Of a stretch of DNA of 31,872 nt, positions 24,696-31,872 are shown in pieces. The stretch's first letter is position 1. Every line of letters begins with the position of its first letter. The translations under genes were made by a program, and so were the position numbers. The notes beneath the pieces are model-generated. The model was not told the origin of the DNA, searched no databases, and saw only the letters and a program-made list of their open reading frames with translations. The DNA is taken from contig JBBIND010000052.1 in the NCBI GenBank assembly GCA_037444075.1, positions 1 to 31,872 on the forward strand, written 5' to 3'. This DNA comes from JBBIND01 sp037444075. Lineage in GTDB: Bacteria; Acidobacteriota; Terriglobia; Bryobacterales; Bryobacteraceae.

Positions 24696-25449
24696 GGGCG
24701 AGGATCTCCTTGGCAAGTTGGATATAGCTTTCCGTTCCCTTGGAGCGGACGTCGTATAGGAGAATGGGCTTTCCGTGGCTGGGCGCCTCGGCCAAACGCA
24801 CGCTGCGCGGAATCACCGTGCGGAAGACCTCATCAGCGAAGAAATGCTTGAGATCCTGAGCGATCTGCCTGGTGAGGTTGGTGCGGTCATCGTACATCGT
24901 GAGCAGGATGCCTTCGATGGGCAGCGGATGGTCGAAGGACGCGCGGATGCGTTGGATGGTATCCAGGAGCTGCGAAATGCCCTCGAGGGCGAAGAACTCG
25001 CATTGGATGGGGATGAGCACGGAATCCGCCGCCACCAAGGCGTTGACGGTGAGCAAATCGAGCGCCGGCGGGCAGTCGATGAGGATGTAGGTGTATCGGT
25101 CGCGGATGCGGTTGATTTTCTCCCTGAGCCGGTACTCGCGGTGATCGACGCTCACGAGCTCGACGTTCGCAGCGACGAGGTTCTTGTCCGCCGGGGCGAG
25201 GTCGAGCCCTTCGAACTCCGTCGGCACGATGACCGATGCCAGATCCTGATCGTGCACCACGGCATCGTAGACTTTGAGCGTGTTGGGGTCCTTGGCTACG
25301 CCCAACCCGGTGGTCGAATTGCCCTGCGGGTCGCAATCGATCAGGAGGACTCGCAGGTCGTTCGCTGCCAGCGCAGCGGAGAGGTTAATGGCTGTCGTGG
25401 TCTTTCCCACGCCGCCTTTTTGGTTGGCAACGGCGATAACTTTGGCCAT
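24679..25449 (-). CDS. parA: chromosome-partitioning ATPase ParA (Soj)
   Basis: ParA is a deviant-Walker ATPase that forms nucleoid gradients and drives ParB-parS complexes apart. The 256-residue protein has the signature NQKGGVGKTTTAINLSAAL (deviant Walker A with the extra Lys), the switch I motif DCDPQGNSTTGLG, and Walker B-like TYILIDCPPALD. Length matches chromosomal Soj proteins, with no N-terminal helix-turn-helix of the plasmid type. The start ATG (25447-25449) is preceded by a 76-bp gap from rsmG holding one parS; a second overlaps the rsmG end. Any promoter of its own would lie close to these parS sites. Confidence 0.97.
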   Translation of the reverse strand: MAKVIAVANQKGGVGKTTTAINLSAALAANDLRVLLIDCDPQGNSTTGLGVAKDPNTLKVYDAVVHDQDLASVIVPTEFEGLDLAPADKNLVAANVELVSVDHREYRLREKINRIRDRYTYILIDCPPALDLLTVNALVAADSVLIPIQCEFFALEGISQLLDTIQRIRASFDHPLPIEGILLTMYDDRTNLTRQIAQDLKHFFADEVFRTVIPRSVRLAEAPSHGKPILLYDVRSKGTESYIQLAKEILAHGQTA

Positions 25450-25480
25450 GACGAGGTTAACGACATCCTACCACTAGAAA

Positions 25481-25496
25481 TGTTTCACGTGGAACC
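25481..25496. promoter_or_regulatory. parS site 1 (imperfect)
   Basis: TGTTTCACGTGGAACC lies 32 bases before the parA start in the rsmG-parA gap. The CACGTG centre is intact and it differs from the palindromic TGTTNCACGTGNAACA at the final base. ParB bound here could repress or insulate parAB expression. Confidence 0.8.
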
Positions 25497-25525
25497 AGGA
25501 TTGCCGGAAAAATGGGCGCAGAAAC

Positions 25526-26131
25526 CTAGATTGTTCCACGTGGAACATGCCCGGACAGGATCAAACGCCGTTTGCCCCATGGCAGACGCAAGAAACTGGA
25601 CCACTCGACGTGGGGCGCCTCCAGGAGAGCGGGAATATCGTCCTCTCCCACCATCAAGGCTACGGAAGAAGCGAGTGTGGGCGCCAGAGACACCAGTTGC
25701 ACGGGGTTCACGGCGCGGGACACCAGCCAGTCATAGCGGGTGTCCAACTCCTCCGCGCGTTGCGCCAACACCGAGACATTGGACCTGCCTCGCGCTGATT
25801 CCCTCAGGAAAACCGCCTTCCTCTGGTTCGATTCCACCAGGAGAACCCGGCAATCCGGGCGCACCACCGCGACGGGAAAGCCCGGGAAGCCCGCGCCCGT
25901 GCCAATGTCCACCACGCTCACCGGTTCCTCCGGCAGCGTCAGCGCCAATGCCACGGATTCGCAGTAGTGACGCTCCACTATTTCCTCTTCATCCCGCACA
26001 GCCGTCAGGTTCATCCGGCTGTTCCACTTCAGCAGAAGCCGGGCGTGGGCGGCGAGCTCCTCAACCTGCGCCGCGCTCAGGGCGCAGAAAGGCGCGAGTT
26101 TCTCCTTGAGCAGCTCTGAGAAGTCACTCAT
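25526..26131 (-). CDS. rsmG: 16S rRNA (guanine-N7) methyltransferase RsmG (GidB)
   Basis: RsmG methylates G527 of 16S rRNA from SAM. The 201-residue protein has the family's length and motifs: LLLKWNSRMNLTAV, RHYCESVALA, DIGTGAGFPGFPVAVVRP (SAM site), LVESNQRKAVFL and VSRAVNPV. The start overlaps mnmG by four bases (ATGA), the normal mnmG-rsmG arrangement. Its final codons (GHVPRGTI) contain a perfect parS palindrome, so the C-terminus is partly dictated by the DNA site. It is followed by parA and parB in the same direction. Confidence 0.95.
   Translation of the reverse strand: MSDFSELLKEKLAPFCALSAAQVEELAAHARLLLKWNSRMNLTAVRDEEEIVERHYCESVALALTLPEEPVSVVDIGTGAGFPGFPVAVVRPDCRVLLVESNQRKAVFLRESARGRSNVSVLAQRAEELDTRYDWLVSRAVNPVQLVSLAPTLASSVALMVGEDDIPALLEAPHVEWSSFLRLPWGKRRLILSGHVPRGTI
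25532..25547. promoter_or_regulatory. parS site 2 (perfect palindrome) within rsmG
   Basis: TGTTCCACGTGGAACA is a perfect 16-bp palindrome and matches the chromosomal parS consensus. It is read as codons for the rsmG tail (HVPRGT) on the minus strand and ends six bases before the rsmG stop codon boundary. It is 35 bases from site 1, giving a two-site cluster next to parAB. Confidence 0.92.
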
Positions 26132-27990
26132 GCCCTGTCCTGACGGAGCCTCAGGTAAACATCCAGAATCGCCACGGCGGCCGGAGTCACGCCCGGAATG
26201 CGCGCCGCCTGCCCCAGAGTGCGCGGTTGCACGCGCTCCAGTTTCTCGCAGACTTCCCTCGACAAGCCCGGCACGCCGGCGTACGCAAAGCCTTCCGGAA
26301 TCCGGCGCGCCTGCGCGTCCAGCAACCGGCTGACCTGCCGCTCCTGTTGAGCCATGTACCCGTCATACTTCAGTTCCGTTTCCATCGTAGCGAGCAACCC
26401 GCGCACGGGTGTTGCTCCCAGTTGCCCGGCTATCCAGGGCTCCAGTTGCTCGATACGCGCTTCGGGACGCTTCAGCCATTGAGCCACCGTGGGTCTTTCC
26501 GCCGCGCCCGGCAGATCACCAAACGTCGCCGTGTCCATCCTGCTTGTGCTGAAGAGCGCGAGCAGACGCTGTTTCTGCTCCTTCTTCTCGTTGTATAGCT
26601 TCTCTCTCTCAGCACTAGCCAACCCCAACCGGATGGCATAGGAAGTCAGGCGTTCGTCCGCGTTGTCGATGCGCAGGTGCAGACGGTATTCGGCGCGCGA
26701 TGTGAACATGCGGTAGGGTTCGTCGGCGCCCTTTGTCACCAGGTCATCGATCAGAATCCCGGCATAGCCTTCCGTGCGTCCTATAGCCACTGGTTCCCTG
26801 CCTCCCAGGCGGCAGGCGGCGTTGAGACCCGCCACGAGCCCCTGGCACGCCGCCTCTTCGTATCCGGACGTGCCATTGATTTGTCCGGCAAGGAACAGCC
26901 CCTCGATCGTCTTCACCTCCAGCGTGTGATGGAGTTGCCGCGGATCGACGGCGTCGTACTCGATGGCGTATCCGGGGCGGATCATCTCAGCCTGTTCGAG
27001 ACCCGGAATGGAGGCGATCATGCCCGCCTGCACGTCAATCGGCATGCTCGTCGAGAGCCCGTTGACATAGACCTCATACGTATCCAGACCTTCCGGTTCC
27101 AGGAAGATCTGGTGTCTCACCTTATCCGGGAACTTGACAACCTTGTCCTCGAACGAAGGGCAGTAGCGCGGACCCACGCCTTCAATCCTGCCGCTATAGA
27201 GCGGCGAACGCTGGATGTTGGCCAGAATAATCTGCCGCGTCCGCTCCGTTGTATAGGCGATGTGGCAGAGCACCTGTGGGCGGTCAATCTTTTCAGTGAG
27301 AAAAGAAAACGGAGTGGGCGTCTCGTCGCCCGCCTGAGGCTCAAAGCGTGACCAGTCGATAGTCCTGCCGTCGAGCCTCGGCGGAGTGCCGGTCTTCAGG
27401 CGGCGCCAATCCAGCCCCAGGCTGCGCAACTGCTGCCCGAGGGCGGTAGCGGCGGGTTCGCCGCTGCGTCCGCACCGGTAGTTCGTCTCGCCGATGTGAG
27501 CCAGCCCGTTCAGGAACGTCCCCGTGGTCAGGATGGTGGCACGGGCGCGCAGTTCACGCCCGTCGCCCAGCACCACGCCGGCGGCTCGCCTGGGGGGACC
27601 TTCCTCAATCAGCAGACCGGCTACTTCGGCTTGCAGCAGGCGCAAGCCGGACTCCGCTTCGAGCACGGAGCGCATGCGGTTCCGGTAGGTCTTGCGGTCG
27701 CACTGCGCGCGCGGGGAGCGGACCGCCGGTCCGCGGCTCGTGTTCAGAAGGCGGAATTGAATGCCGACGTCGTCGGTGACCAGGCCCATGGCGCCGCCGA
27801 GCGCGTCGATTTCGCGAACCAGATGGCCTTTGGCGATGCCGCCCACCGCGGGGTTGCAGGACATCTGCGCCACCAGGTCCAGATTCATGGTGACCAGGGC
27901 GGTCGCGAACCCCAGGCGTGCGCAGGCCAAAGCCGCTTCGCACCCGGCGTGCCCAGCGCCCACCACGACGACGTCGTAGCTGCGCTGCAT
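26128..27990 (-). CDS. mnmG: tRNA uridine-5-carboxymethylaminomethyl modification enzyme MnmG (GidA)
   Basis: MnmG, an FAD enzyme partnered with MnmE, makes cmnm5/nm5-type modifications on wobble uridine of several tRNAs. The 620-residue protein shows FAD motif VVVGAGHAGCEAALACA (N-terminus), QMSCNPAVGGIAKGHLV, RGPAVRSPRAQCDRKTY, the second FAD segment GYEEAACQGLVAGLNAA and the C-terminal helical domain. ATG 27988-27990 starts at the FAD strand (MQRSYDVVVVG); a longer frame to 28068 is open but would overlap purD. There is no clear Shine-Dalgarno; TACAAT lies seven bases before the ATG. It is first in the mnmG-rsmG-parA-parB operon. Confidence 0.97.
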   Translation of the reverse strand: MQRSYDVVVVGAGHAGCEAALACARLGFATALVTMNLDLVAQMSCNPAVGGIAKGHLVREIDALGGAMGLVTDDVGIQFRLLNTSRGPAVRSPRAQCDRKTYRNRMRSVLEAESGLRLLQAEVAGLLIEEGPPRRAAGVVLGDGRELRARATILTTGTFLNGLAHIGETNYRCGRSGEPAATALGQQLRSLGLDWRRLKTGTPPRLDGRTIDWSRFEPQAGDETPTPFSFLTEKIDRPQVLCHIAYTTERTRQIILANIQRSPLYSGRIEGVGPRYCPSFEDKVVKFPDKVRHQIFLEPEGLDTYEVYVNGLSTSMPIDVQAGMIASIPGLEQAEMIRPGYAIEYDAVDPRQLHHTLEVKTIEGLFLAGQINGTSGYEEAACQGLVAGLNAACRLGGREPVAIGRTEGYAGILIDDLVTKGADEPYRMFTSRAEYRLHLRIDNADERLTSYAIRLGLASAEREKLYNEKKEQKQRLLALFSTSRMDTATFGDLPGAAERPTVAQWLKRPEARIEQLEPWIAGQLGATPVRGLLATMETELKYDGYMAQQERQVSRLLDAQARRIPEGFAYAGVPGLSREVCEKLERVQPRTLGQAARIPGVTPAAVAILDVYLRLRQDRA

Positions 27991-27993
27991 TGC

Positions 27994-28003
27994 TATTATT
28001 GTA
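27994..28003. promoter_or_regulatory. overlapping divergent -10 elements of mnmG and purD
   Basis: Only 17 bases lie between the mnmG and purD start codons. In them TATTAT (27994-27999, plus, five of six) ends eight bases before the purD ATG, and TACAAT (27998-28003, minus, five of six) ends seven bases before the mnmG ATG. The two hexamers overlap by two bases. No good -35 was found for either. Both would give leaderless mRNA and could compete for polymerase. Confidence 0.4.
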
Positions 28004-28007
28004 TGCG

Positions 28008-29225
28008 ATGAAAGTCCTGATACTAGGCGGCGGCGGGCGCGAACACGCCATCGCGTGGAAGCTATCACAAAGTACTTTGTGCGACAAAGTATATGCCTCG
28101 CCTGGCAACCCCGGCATCGCCGGCGTCGGCGAATGTGTGGCGCCTCAGGAATCCAGCCCGGCGGGCTGGCTGAAGCTGGCCGAAACGCTGGGCGCGGGAC
28201 TGACGATTGTGGGCCCGGAAGCTCCCCTGGCGGCTGGCGTGGCGGACGCTTTTCGCGCCGCCGGGCGGCGCATTATCGGACCGGCGGCGGCGGCGGCGCG
28301 GCTGGAATCGAGCAAGGTGTTTGCCAAGGAGTTCATGCAACGCGCCGGCATCCCCACGGCGGAGTTCGTGGTGGCTCAGGATGCGGAGCAAGCCCGGCGG
28401 GAGCTCGACCGTTTCGGTTTCCCCGTGGTGGTGAAAGCCGACGGGCTCGCCTCCGGCAAGGGCGTCGTGGTGGCGAAGGACAGGGCACAGGCGGAGACTG
28501 CTTTGCGCGAACTCCCCGCTGGCGCTTTCGTCATTGAGGAATGCCTTTTCGGCGAGGAAGTCAGCTTCATCGTTTACAGCGAAGGCGAGAGGGCATGGCC
28601 GTTTGCGCCCACGCAGGACCACAAGGCGCTCGAGGACGGCGACCAAGGGCCGAACACGGGCGGGATGGGCGCTTACTGCGACCAACGCATCCTCAGTGAC
28701 AGCGAGACGGCGCAGGTGATGGACAGCGTTATCCACCCGGCGCTCGGGCAAATGCGAGCAGAAGGGAGCCCGTTCACGGGCTTCCTCTATGCCGGCCTGA
28801 TGATGACTGAAAAGGGGATGCGCGTGCTGGAGTTCAACGTGCGCCTGGGCGACCCGGAAGCGCAGCCGCTCATGCAGTGTCTGGAGACGGACCTGCTCGC
28901 CACGCTGCTCGATGGCGAACCCATGCGCTTCAGCGCCTCGCCTTCGGTCTGCGTCGTGATGGCTGCCGCCGGCTACCCCGCGCAGCCGAGGAACGGGGAC
29001 CTGATTGAGGGTATCGAGGACTGTGGCGCCACTGTATTCCACGCGGGAACGCGCCGCACTGTTCGAGGGCTGGAGACCGCCGGCGGGCGCGTGCTCGGGG
29101 TGACCTCTCAGGGCGCCACGCTGGCTGAAGCGCGGGAGAACGTATACAAGGCGGTCAGGGGGATACGTTTTGACGGCATGCAGTTCCGCCGGGACATCGG
29201 CGTGAAAGGACTGCGCCGCTGGTAG
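28008..29225 (+). CDS. purD: phosphoribosylamine--glycine ligase (PurD, GARS)
   Basis: PurD is the ATP-grasp enzyme of purine step two (PRA + Gly + ATP to GAR). The 405-residue protein begins with MKVLILGGGGREHAIAW and contains PEAPLAAGVADAF, the ATP-grasp lid KADGLASGKGVVVA, GPNTGGMGAY, and the metal-binding EFNVRLGDPEAQ. It is slightly shorter than the usual 420-430. ATG 28008 leaves no room for a ribosome site; the upstream -10-like hexamer suggests a leaderless start. The stop is 16 bases from tRNA-Arg, whose -10 TAGAAT includes the stop codon. Confidence 0.96.
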   Translation: MKVLILGGGGREHAIAWKLSQSTLCDKVYASPGNPGIAGVGECVAPQESSPAGWLKLAETLGAGLTIVGPEAPLAAGVADAFRAAGRRIIGPAAAAARLESSKVFAKEFMQRAGIPTAEFVVAQDAEQARRELDRFGFPVVVKADGLASGKGVVVAKDRAQAETALRELPAGAFVIEECLFGEEVSFIVYSEGERAWPFAPTQDHKALEDGDQGPNTGGMGAYCDQRILSDSETAQVMDSVIHPALGQMRAEGSPFTGFLYAGLMMTEKGMRVLEFNVRLGDPEAQPLMQCLETDLLATLLDGEPMRFSASPSVCVVMAAAGYPAQPRNGDLIEGIEDCGATVFHAGTRRTVRGLETAGGRVLGVTSQGATLAEARENVYKAVRGIRFDGMQFRRDIGVKGLRRW

Positions 29226-29228
29226 AAT
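29223..29228 (+). promoter_or_regulatory. -10 element of tRNA-Arg
   Basis: TAGAAT (five of six) begins at the purD stop codon and ends 13 bases before the tRNA-Arg 5' end. The -35 is poor, so the tRNA may also be co-transcribed with purD. Confidence 0.35.
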
Positions 29229-29241
29229 AGGAAAGACCTGC

Positions 29242-29318
29242 GGGGACGTAGCTCAGCTGGATAGAGCGGTCGCCTCCTAAGCGACAGGCCGGCAGTTCGA
29301 ATCTGCCCGTCCCTACCA
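29242..29318 (+). tRNA. tRNA-Arg (CCT)
   Basis: The cloverleaf is complete: acceptor GGGGACG/CGTCCCT (terminal G·U), D-arm, anticodon stem GTCGC/GCGAC with loop CTCCTAA (anticodon CCT, reads AGG), T-loop TTCGAAT, discriminator A and encoded CCA. It follows purD in the same direction. Confidence 0.96.
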
Positions 29319-29330
29319 CCCCGTTTCCCG

Positions 29331-29651
29331 TCAGCCTTTGATCAACACCAGCAGCATGATCACTTCGGACTTCGCCTGAATGCCGTGCTCGAGCAGTGGC
29401 GGCATGTGGACCAGTGTGCCGGCTTTGGCTTCCGTCTTCTCTTCTCCCAGGCGCAACCCGGCTTCCCCTTTGACGAAGTAGAGGATGGCGGGCATGGGAG
29501 CCGTGTGCGCGGAAAGTTCCTGCCCCGGCGCGAAGCCAAACAGAATGATTTTCGAGCGCGCGTCGTTCTGGAGCGTCCGGCTGAGGATACCGTTTTCAGG
29601 GATGGTGACCTCGGCCGGCAAATCAGGGATCATCACAAAGTTAGCTGACAT
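29331..29651 (-). CDS. small cupin-domain protein
   Basis: The 106-residue single-cupin protein shows a beta-barrel with PGQELSAHTAPMPAILYFVKGEAGLRLG and LVHMPPLLEHGIQAKS. It has two of the histidine/acidic positions used for metal binding in cupins (His in ELSAHTAPM, His in LLEHG), but the usual HxH(x)3-4E motif is degenerate. It lacks a signal peptide. It is transcribed opposite to its neighbours, diverging from nadA. The function is unknown; sensing or binding a small molecule is the generic expectation. Confidence 0.8.
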   Translation of the reverse strand: MSANFVMIPDLPAEVTIPENGILSRTLQNDARSKIILFGFAPGQELSAHTAPMPAILYFVKGEAGLRLGEEKTEAKAGTLVHMPPLLEHGIQAKSEVIMLLVLIKG

Positions 29652-29762
29652 AGTGTGTCTCTATTCCATTTTCTTTGTAGCGCTCTTGAAGGCCGGCAGC
29701 AGTGACCCTCGTCACCGGGCCGCAACCAGCTTGTTGATAGAATAGGATCAAAGAGCGATCCC

Positions 29763-30689
29763 ATGCTGGCTACCCGTGCCATCTCTGAAGAGATCCTGGA
29801 GCTGAAGAAGCAGCGGCAGGCGATTCTGCTCGCTCATCACTACCAGGAAACCGATATTCAGGAACTGGCGGACTGCATCGGCGACAGCCTTGAGCTGGCG
29901 CGGCGGGCGCGCGAGTTTGAAGGCGAGGTGATCGCCTTCTGCGGGGTCTACTTCATGGCGGAAACCGCCAAGATTTTGAACCCGGAGCGCATCGTCATCG
30001 TGCCTGATCCGGAGGCGAGCTGCAGCCTGGTGGAGAGCTGCCCGGCTGATCAGGTGCGCGCCTACAAGCAACGCCATCCGGACCACGCCATTGTCAGCTA
30101 CATCAACACGTCGGCGGAGGTGAAGGCGGAAAGCGACATCCTCTGCACTTCCCGCAACGCCGTCGAGGTGATCCGCTCCATTCCCGAGGACAAGCCGATC
30201 CTGTTTCTGCCGGACATCAACCTCGGCAATTACGTCAAACGCCAGACAGGGCGCGAGAACATGAAGATCTGGACGGGCACCTGCGTGGTGCACGCCACGT
30301 TTTCCGCCCGGCGGCTCAGCGCCGCGCGTTCCGCGCACCCGAATGCCAAGGTGGCGTCGCATCCCGAATGCCCGCAGGAGACCCTGGCGATGTCCGATTT
30401 CGTCGGGTCGACCTCAGCCATTATCAACTACTGCATCAAGTCGCCCGATGAAGAATTCATCGTAGTGACCGAGAGCGGCGTGCTGCACTCGCTCCTGCAC
30501 CAGGCGCCGGAGAAGCGTTTCTACTTCATCGCCAACGAGCAGTGCAATTGCAGCGAATGCCCTTACATGAAGAAGAACACGCTGGAAAAGCTGCTCGATT
30601 GCCTGCGTGATCTTCAGCCGCGCGTGGAACTCTCGGAGGACATCCTGCGGCGCGCGCTGGTCCCGATTGAGAGGATGCTCGCACTCTAG
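29763..30689 (+). CDS. nadA: quinolinate synthase NadA
   Basis: NadA condenses iminoaspartate with DHAP to quinolinate for NAD synthesis, using an oxygen-sensitive 4Fe-4S cluster. The 308-residue protein has the pseudo-threefold NadA fold with the expected cysteines: Cys60 in FCGVYFMAETAKIL, Cys174 in TGTCVVHATF, and the C-terminal CNCSECPYM (Cys266 as likely third ligand). Other motifs are ILLAHHYQETDIQELAD and SHPECPQETLAMSDFVGST. A TAGAAT hexamer (29738-29743) precedes the start, and a short GGATC/GATCC inverted repeat stands between. nadB and nadC are not in the window. moaA follows 10 bases later. Confidence 0.96.
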   Translation: MLATRAISEEILELKKQRQAILLAHHYQETDIQELADCIGDSLELARRAREFEGEVIAFCGVYFMAETAKILNPERIVIVPDPEASCSLVESCPADQVRAYKQRHPDHAIVSYINTSAEVKAESDILCTSRNAVEVIRSIPEDKPILFLPDINLGNYVKRQTGRENMKIWTGTCVVHATFSARRLSAARSAHPNAKVASHPECPQETLAMSDFVGSTSAIINYCIKSPDEEFIVVTESGVLHSLLHQAPEKRFYFIANEQCNCSECPYMKKNTLEKLLDCLRDLQPRVELSEDILRRALVPIERMLAL

Positions 30690-30699
30690 GGAGGATTGG

Positions 30700-31701
30700 A
30701 TGCAGGTCTTCCCGCTGATTGACGCTTTCGGCAGGCTGCACGACAATCTCCGCATCAGCGTTACCGACCGCTGCAACATCCGCTGCTTCTTCTGCATGCC
30801 GGAGCATGACGTCGATTTCCTCCCGCGCGCGGAGATCCTGACCTTCGAGGAAATCGAGCGGTTCGCGCGACTGGCCGTGCAGTTGGGCGCGCGGAAAATC
30901 CGGCTGACCGGAGGAGAACCGCTGCTGCGGCGCGGCCTGCCGGCTCTCGTCGCCAAGCTCGCAGCCATCAACGGCTTGAGAGACCTTGCCCTGACCACAA
31001 ACGGCATTGGCTTGAAAGATCAGGCGGCCGATTTGCGCCGCGCCGGGCTGCGCCGCATCAACATTCACCTGGATACTCTCGACCGGCAGCGGTTCATCAC
31101 CATCACGCGCCGCGACGAGCTCCGGGCGGTTCTTGCGGGCATTGAGGAAAGCCGCCGCGTGGGCTTCTCGCCCATCAAGCTCAACGTCGTGGCGGTGAAG
31201 GGCCTGGTCGAGCCGGACATTATTCCGCTGGCCCATTTCGGCCGGGAAAACGGCCTCGAAATCCGCTACATCGAATTCATGCCCCTCGACGGGCGCGGGC
31301 TTTGGCTGCGTGACAAAGTGTTGCTGGCCGAGGAGATACGGGCCATGCTTGAACGGGAATTCGGTCCGCTGCATGAGATTCCGGATGAAGACCCCCGCAT
31401 GCCCGCCGTACGCTATGGCTTCGCCGACGGAGTGGGCTCTGTGGGATTCGTGGCTTCCGTGAGCCGTCCCTTCTGCCTGAGCTGCAACCGCATCCGCCTG
31501 ACGGCGGACGGCAAGCTCCGCTACTGCCTGTTCGCGCACGAGGAAACGGACGTGAAGAGCCTGCTGCGCGGTTCCGCCACCGACGAGGAAATACGGGAAG
31601 TCATCCGCACGGTTGTGGCCGGCAAGTGGCTGGGGCACGACATCAATGCGGGCGTCTGGTTCGTGCCTCCGCCGCGTCCGATGTACGCTATCGGCGGCTA
31701 G
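30700..31701 (+). CDS. moaA: GTP 3',8-cyclase MoaA (molybdenum cofactor synthesis)
   Basis: MoaA is a radical-SAM enzyme converting GTP to 3',8-cH2GTP, the first step of molybdopterin formation with MoaC. The 333-residue protein has the N-terminal 4Fe-4S site CNIRCFFC (Cys25, 29, 32), the GGEPLLRRGL radical-SAM motif, and the MoaA-specific C-terminal cluster cysteines 259, 262 and 276. It ends in the required -GG tail (YAIGG). ATG 30700 is preferred: AGGGAGGA (30688-30695) overlaps the nadA stop and lies five bases before it. nadA and moaA are co-directional with a 10-bp gap; both make iron-sulfur enzymes, which may explain the pairing. Confidence 0.96.
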   Translation: MQVFPLIDAFGRLHDNLRISVTDRCNIRCFFCMPEHDVDFLPRAEILTFEEIERFARLAVQLGARKIRLTGGEPLLRRGLPALVAKLAAINGLRDLALTTNGIGLKDQAADLRRAGLRRINIHLDTLDRQRFITITRRDELRAVLAGIEESRRVGFSPIKLNVVAVKGLVEPDIIPLAHFGRENGLEIRYIEFMPLDGRGLWLRDKVLLAEEIRAMLEREFGPLHEIPDEDPRMPAVRYGFADGVGSVGFVASVSRPFCLSCNRIRLTADGKLRYCLFAHEETDVKSLLRGSATDEEIREVIRTVVAGKWLGHDINAGVWFVPPPRPMYAIGG

Positions 31702-31720
31702 CCGGAAGCCAGCATGCCAT

Positions 31721-31872
31721 GTAGCGTAGGCTTCAGCCTGCGCAGGGCAAAAGCCGGCCCGTAGCGTAAGCTTCAGCCTGCGCACGCCAAGAGCCAGCAT
31801 GCCATGTAGCGTAGGCTTCAGCCTGCGCTCGCCAAGAGCCAGCATGCCATGTAGCGTAGGCTTCAGAGGCTG
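31721..31872. repeat. tandem array of an intergenic palindromic repeat (about 40-45 bp unit)
   Basis: The core GTAGCGTAGGCTTCAGCCTG occurs at 31721, 31761 (one base changed), 31806 and, truncated by the window edge, 31851. Two full 45-bp units (31761-31805 and 31806-31850) differ at only two positions. Each core folds into a hairpin GCGTAGGC-TTCA-GCCTGCGC with one G·U. The array starts 19 bases after the moaA stop and continues past the window. No coding sequence is convincing within it. Confidence 0.85.

Noticed and set aside
24775..26109. long plus-strand open frame antisense to parA and rsmG
   Set aside because: It is explained by the high GC content of the minus-strand genes; the part in the intergenic gap merely reads through the parS sites.
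29242..29330. phage or island attachment site at tRNA-Arg
   Set aside because: No integrase gene, direct repeat of the tRNA 3' end or other island marker appears nearby.
30526..31845. long minus-strand open frame opposite moaA
   Set aside because: It overlaps moaA and nadA antisense over most of its length, and its ends translate the tandem repeats; the plus-strand genes have full family motifs.
31721..31872. CRISPR array
   Set aside because: The repeat units are 45 bp with nearly identical linkers rather than unique spacers, and no cas gene is present.

Overview
The window reads as a chromosomal replication-origin region from a high-GC Gram-negative bacterium, most likely an Acidobacteriota member of the Bryobacterales/Solibacter type. 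The reasons are overall protein character, an acidobacterial-looking secreted protein of unknown function at 16.7 kb, an intergenic palindromic repeat type at the right edge that I associate with such genomes, and frequent TTG/GTG starts. This placement is an inference from memory of these families; no search was run.

Layout. Positions 1-632 hold a short gene remnant coupled to a small hypothetical gene. mgtE (magnesium channel) and tRNA-Gly follow on the minus strand. The origin and replication block dnaA-dnaN-gyrB runs rightward from 2.65 to 7.8 kb, with DnaA boxes and an AT-rich, inverted-repeat-rich stretch upstream of dnaA and another box downstream of it. From 16.6 back to 7.9 kb a leftward operon encodes four family-2 glycosyltransferases, one GT4/DUF1972 glycosyltransferase, alanine racemase, a formylglycine sulfatase and a secreted pectate-lyase-like protein. 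A small secreted protein, a CDF-like cation transporter and a PaaI-type thioesterase lie between this and a second leftward polysaccharide operon (18.3-23.2 kb). That operon holds a Wzt-like ABC ATPase with a sugar-binding tail, a methyltransferase with a long coiled coil, and a two-domain GT2+GT4 glycosyltransferase.

To the right of tRNA-Met lies the classical origin-segregation operon mnmG-rsmG-parA-parB (leftward), with two parS sites, one of them inside the last codons of rsmG. purD diverges from mnmG across only 17 bp and is followed by tRNA-Arg, a small cupin (minus), and the nadA-moaA pair. The right edge is a tandem array of a 45-bp palindromic repeat.

How the parts fit. The replication (dnaA/dnaN/gyrB) and segregation (parAB/parS, with rsmG/mnmG) genes, usually close to each other around bacterial origins, are separated here by about 16 kb of cell-surface polysaccharide genes. 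Those genes can plausibly assemble a glycan, cap it by methylation, and export it by an ABC route, although no Wzm-type permease is present in the window. The most interesting candidate systems are the WbdD-like methyltransferase/coiled-coil plus Wzt pair, the parS embedded in rsmG, and the apparent leaderless promoters (Wzt gene, mnmG, purD, one GT2 gene).
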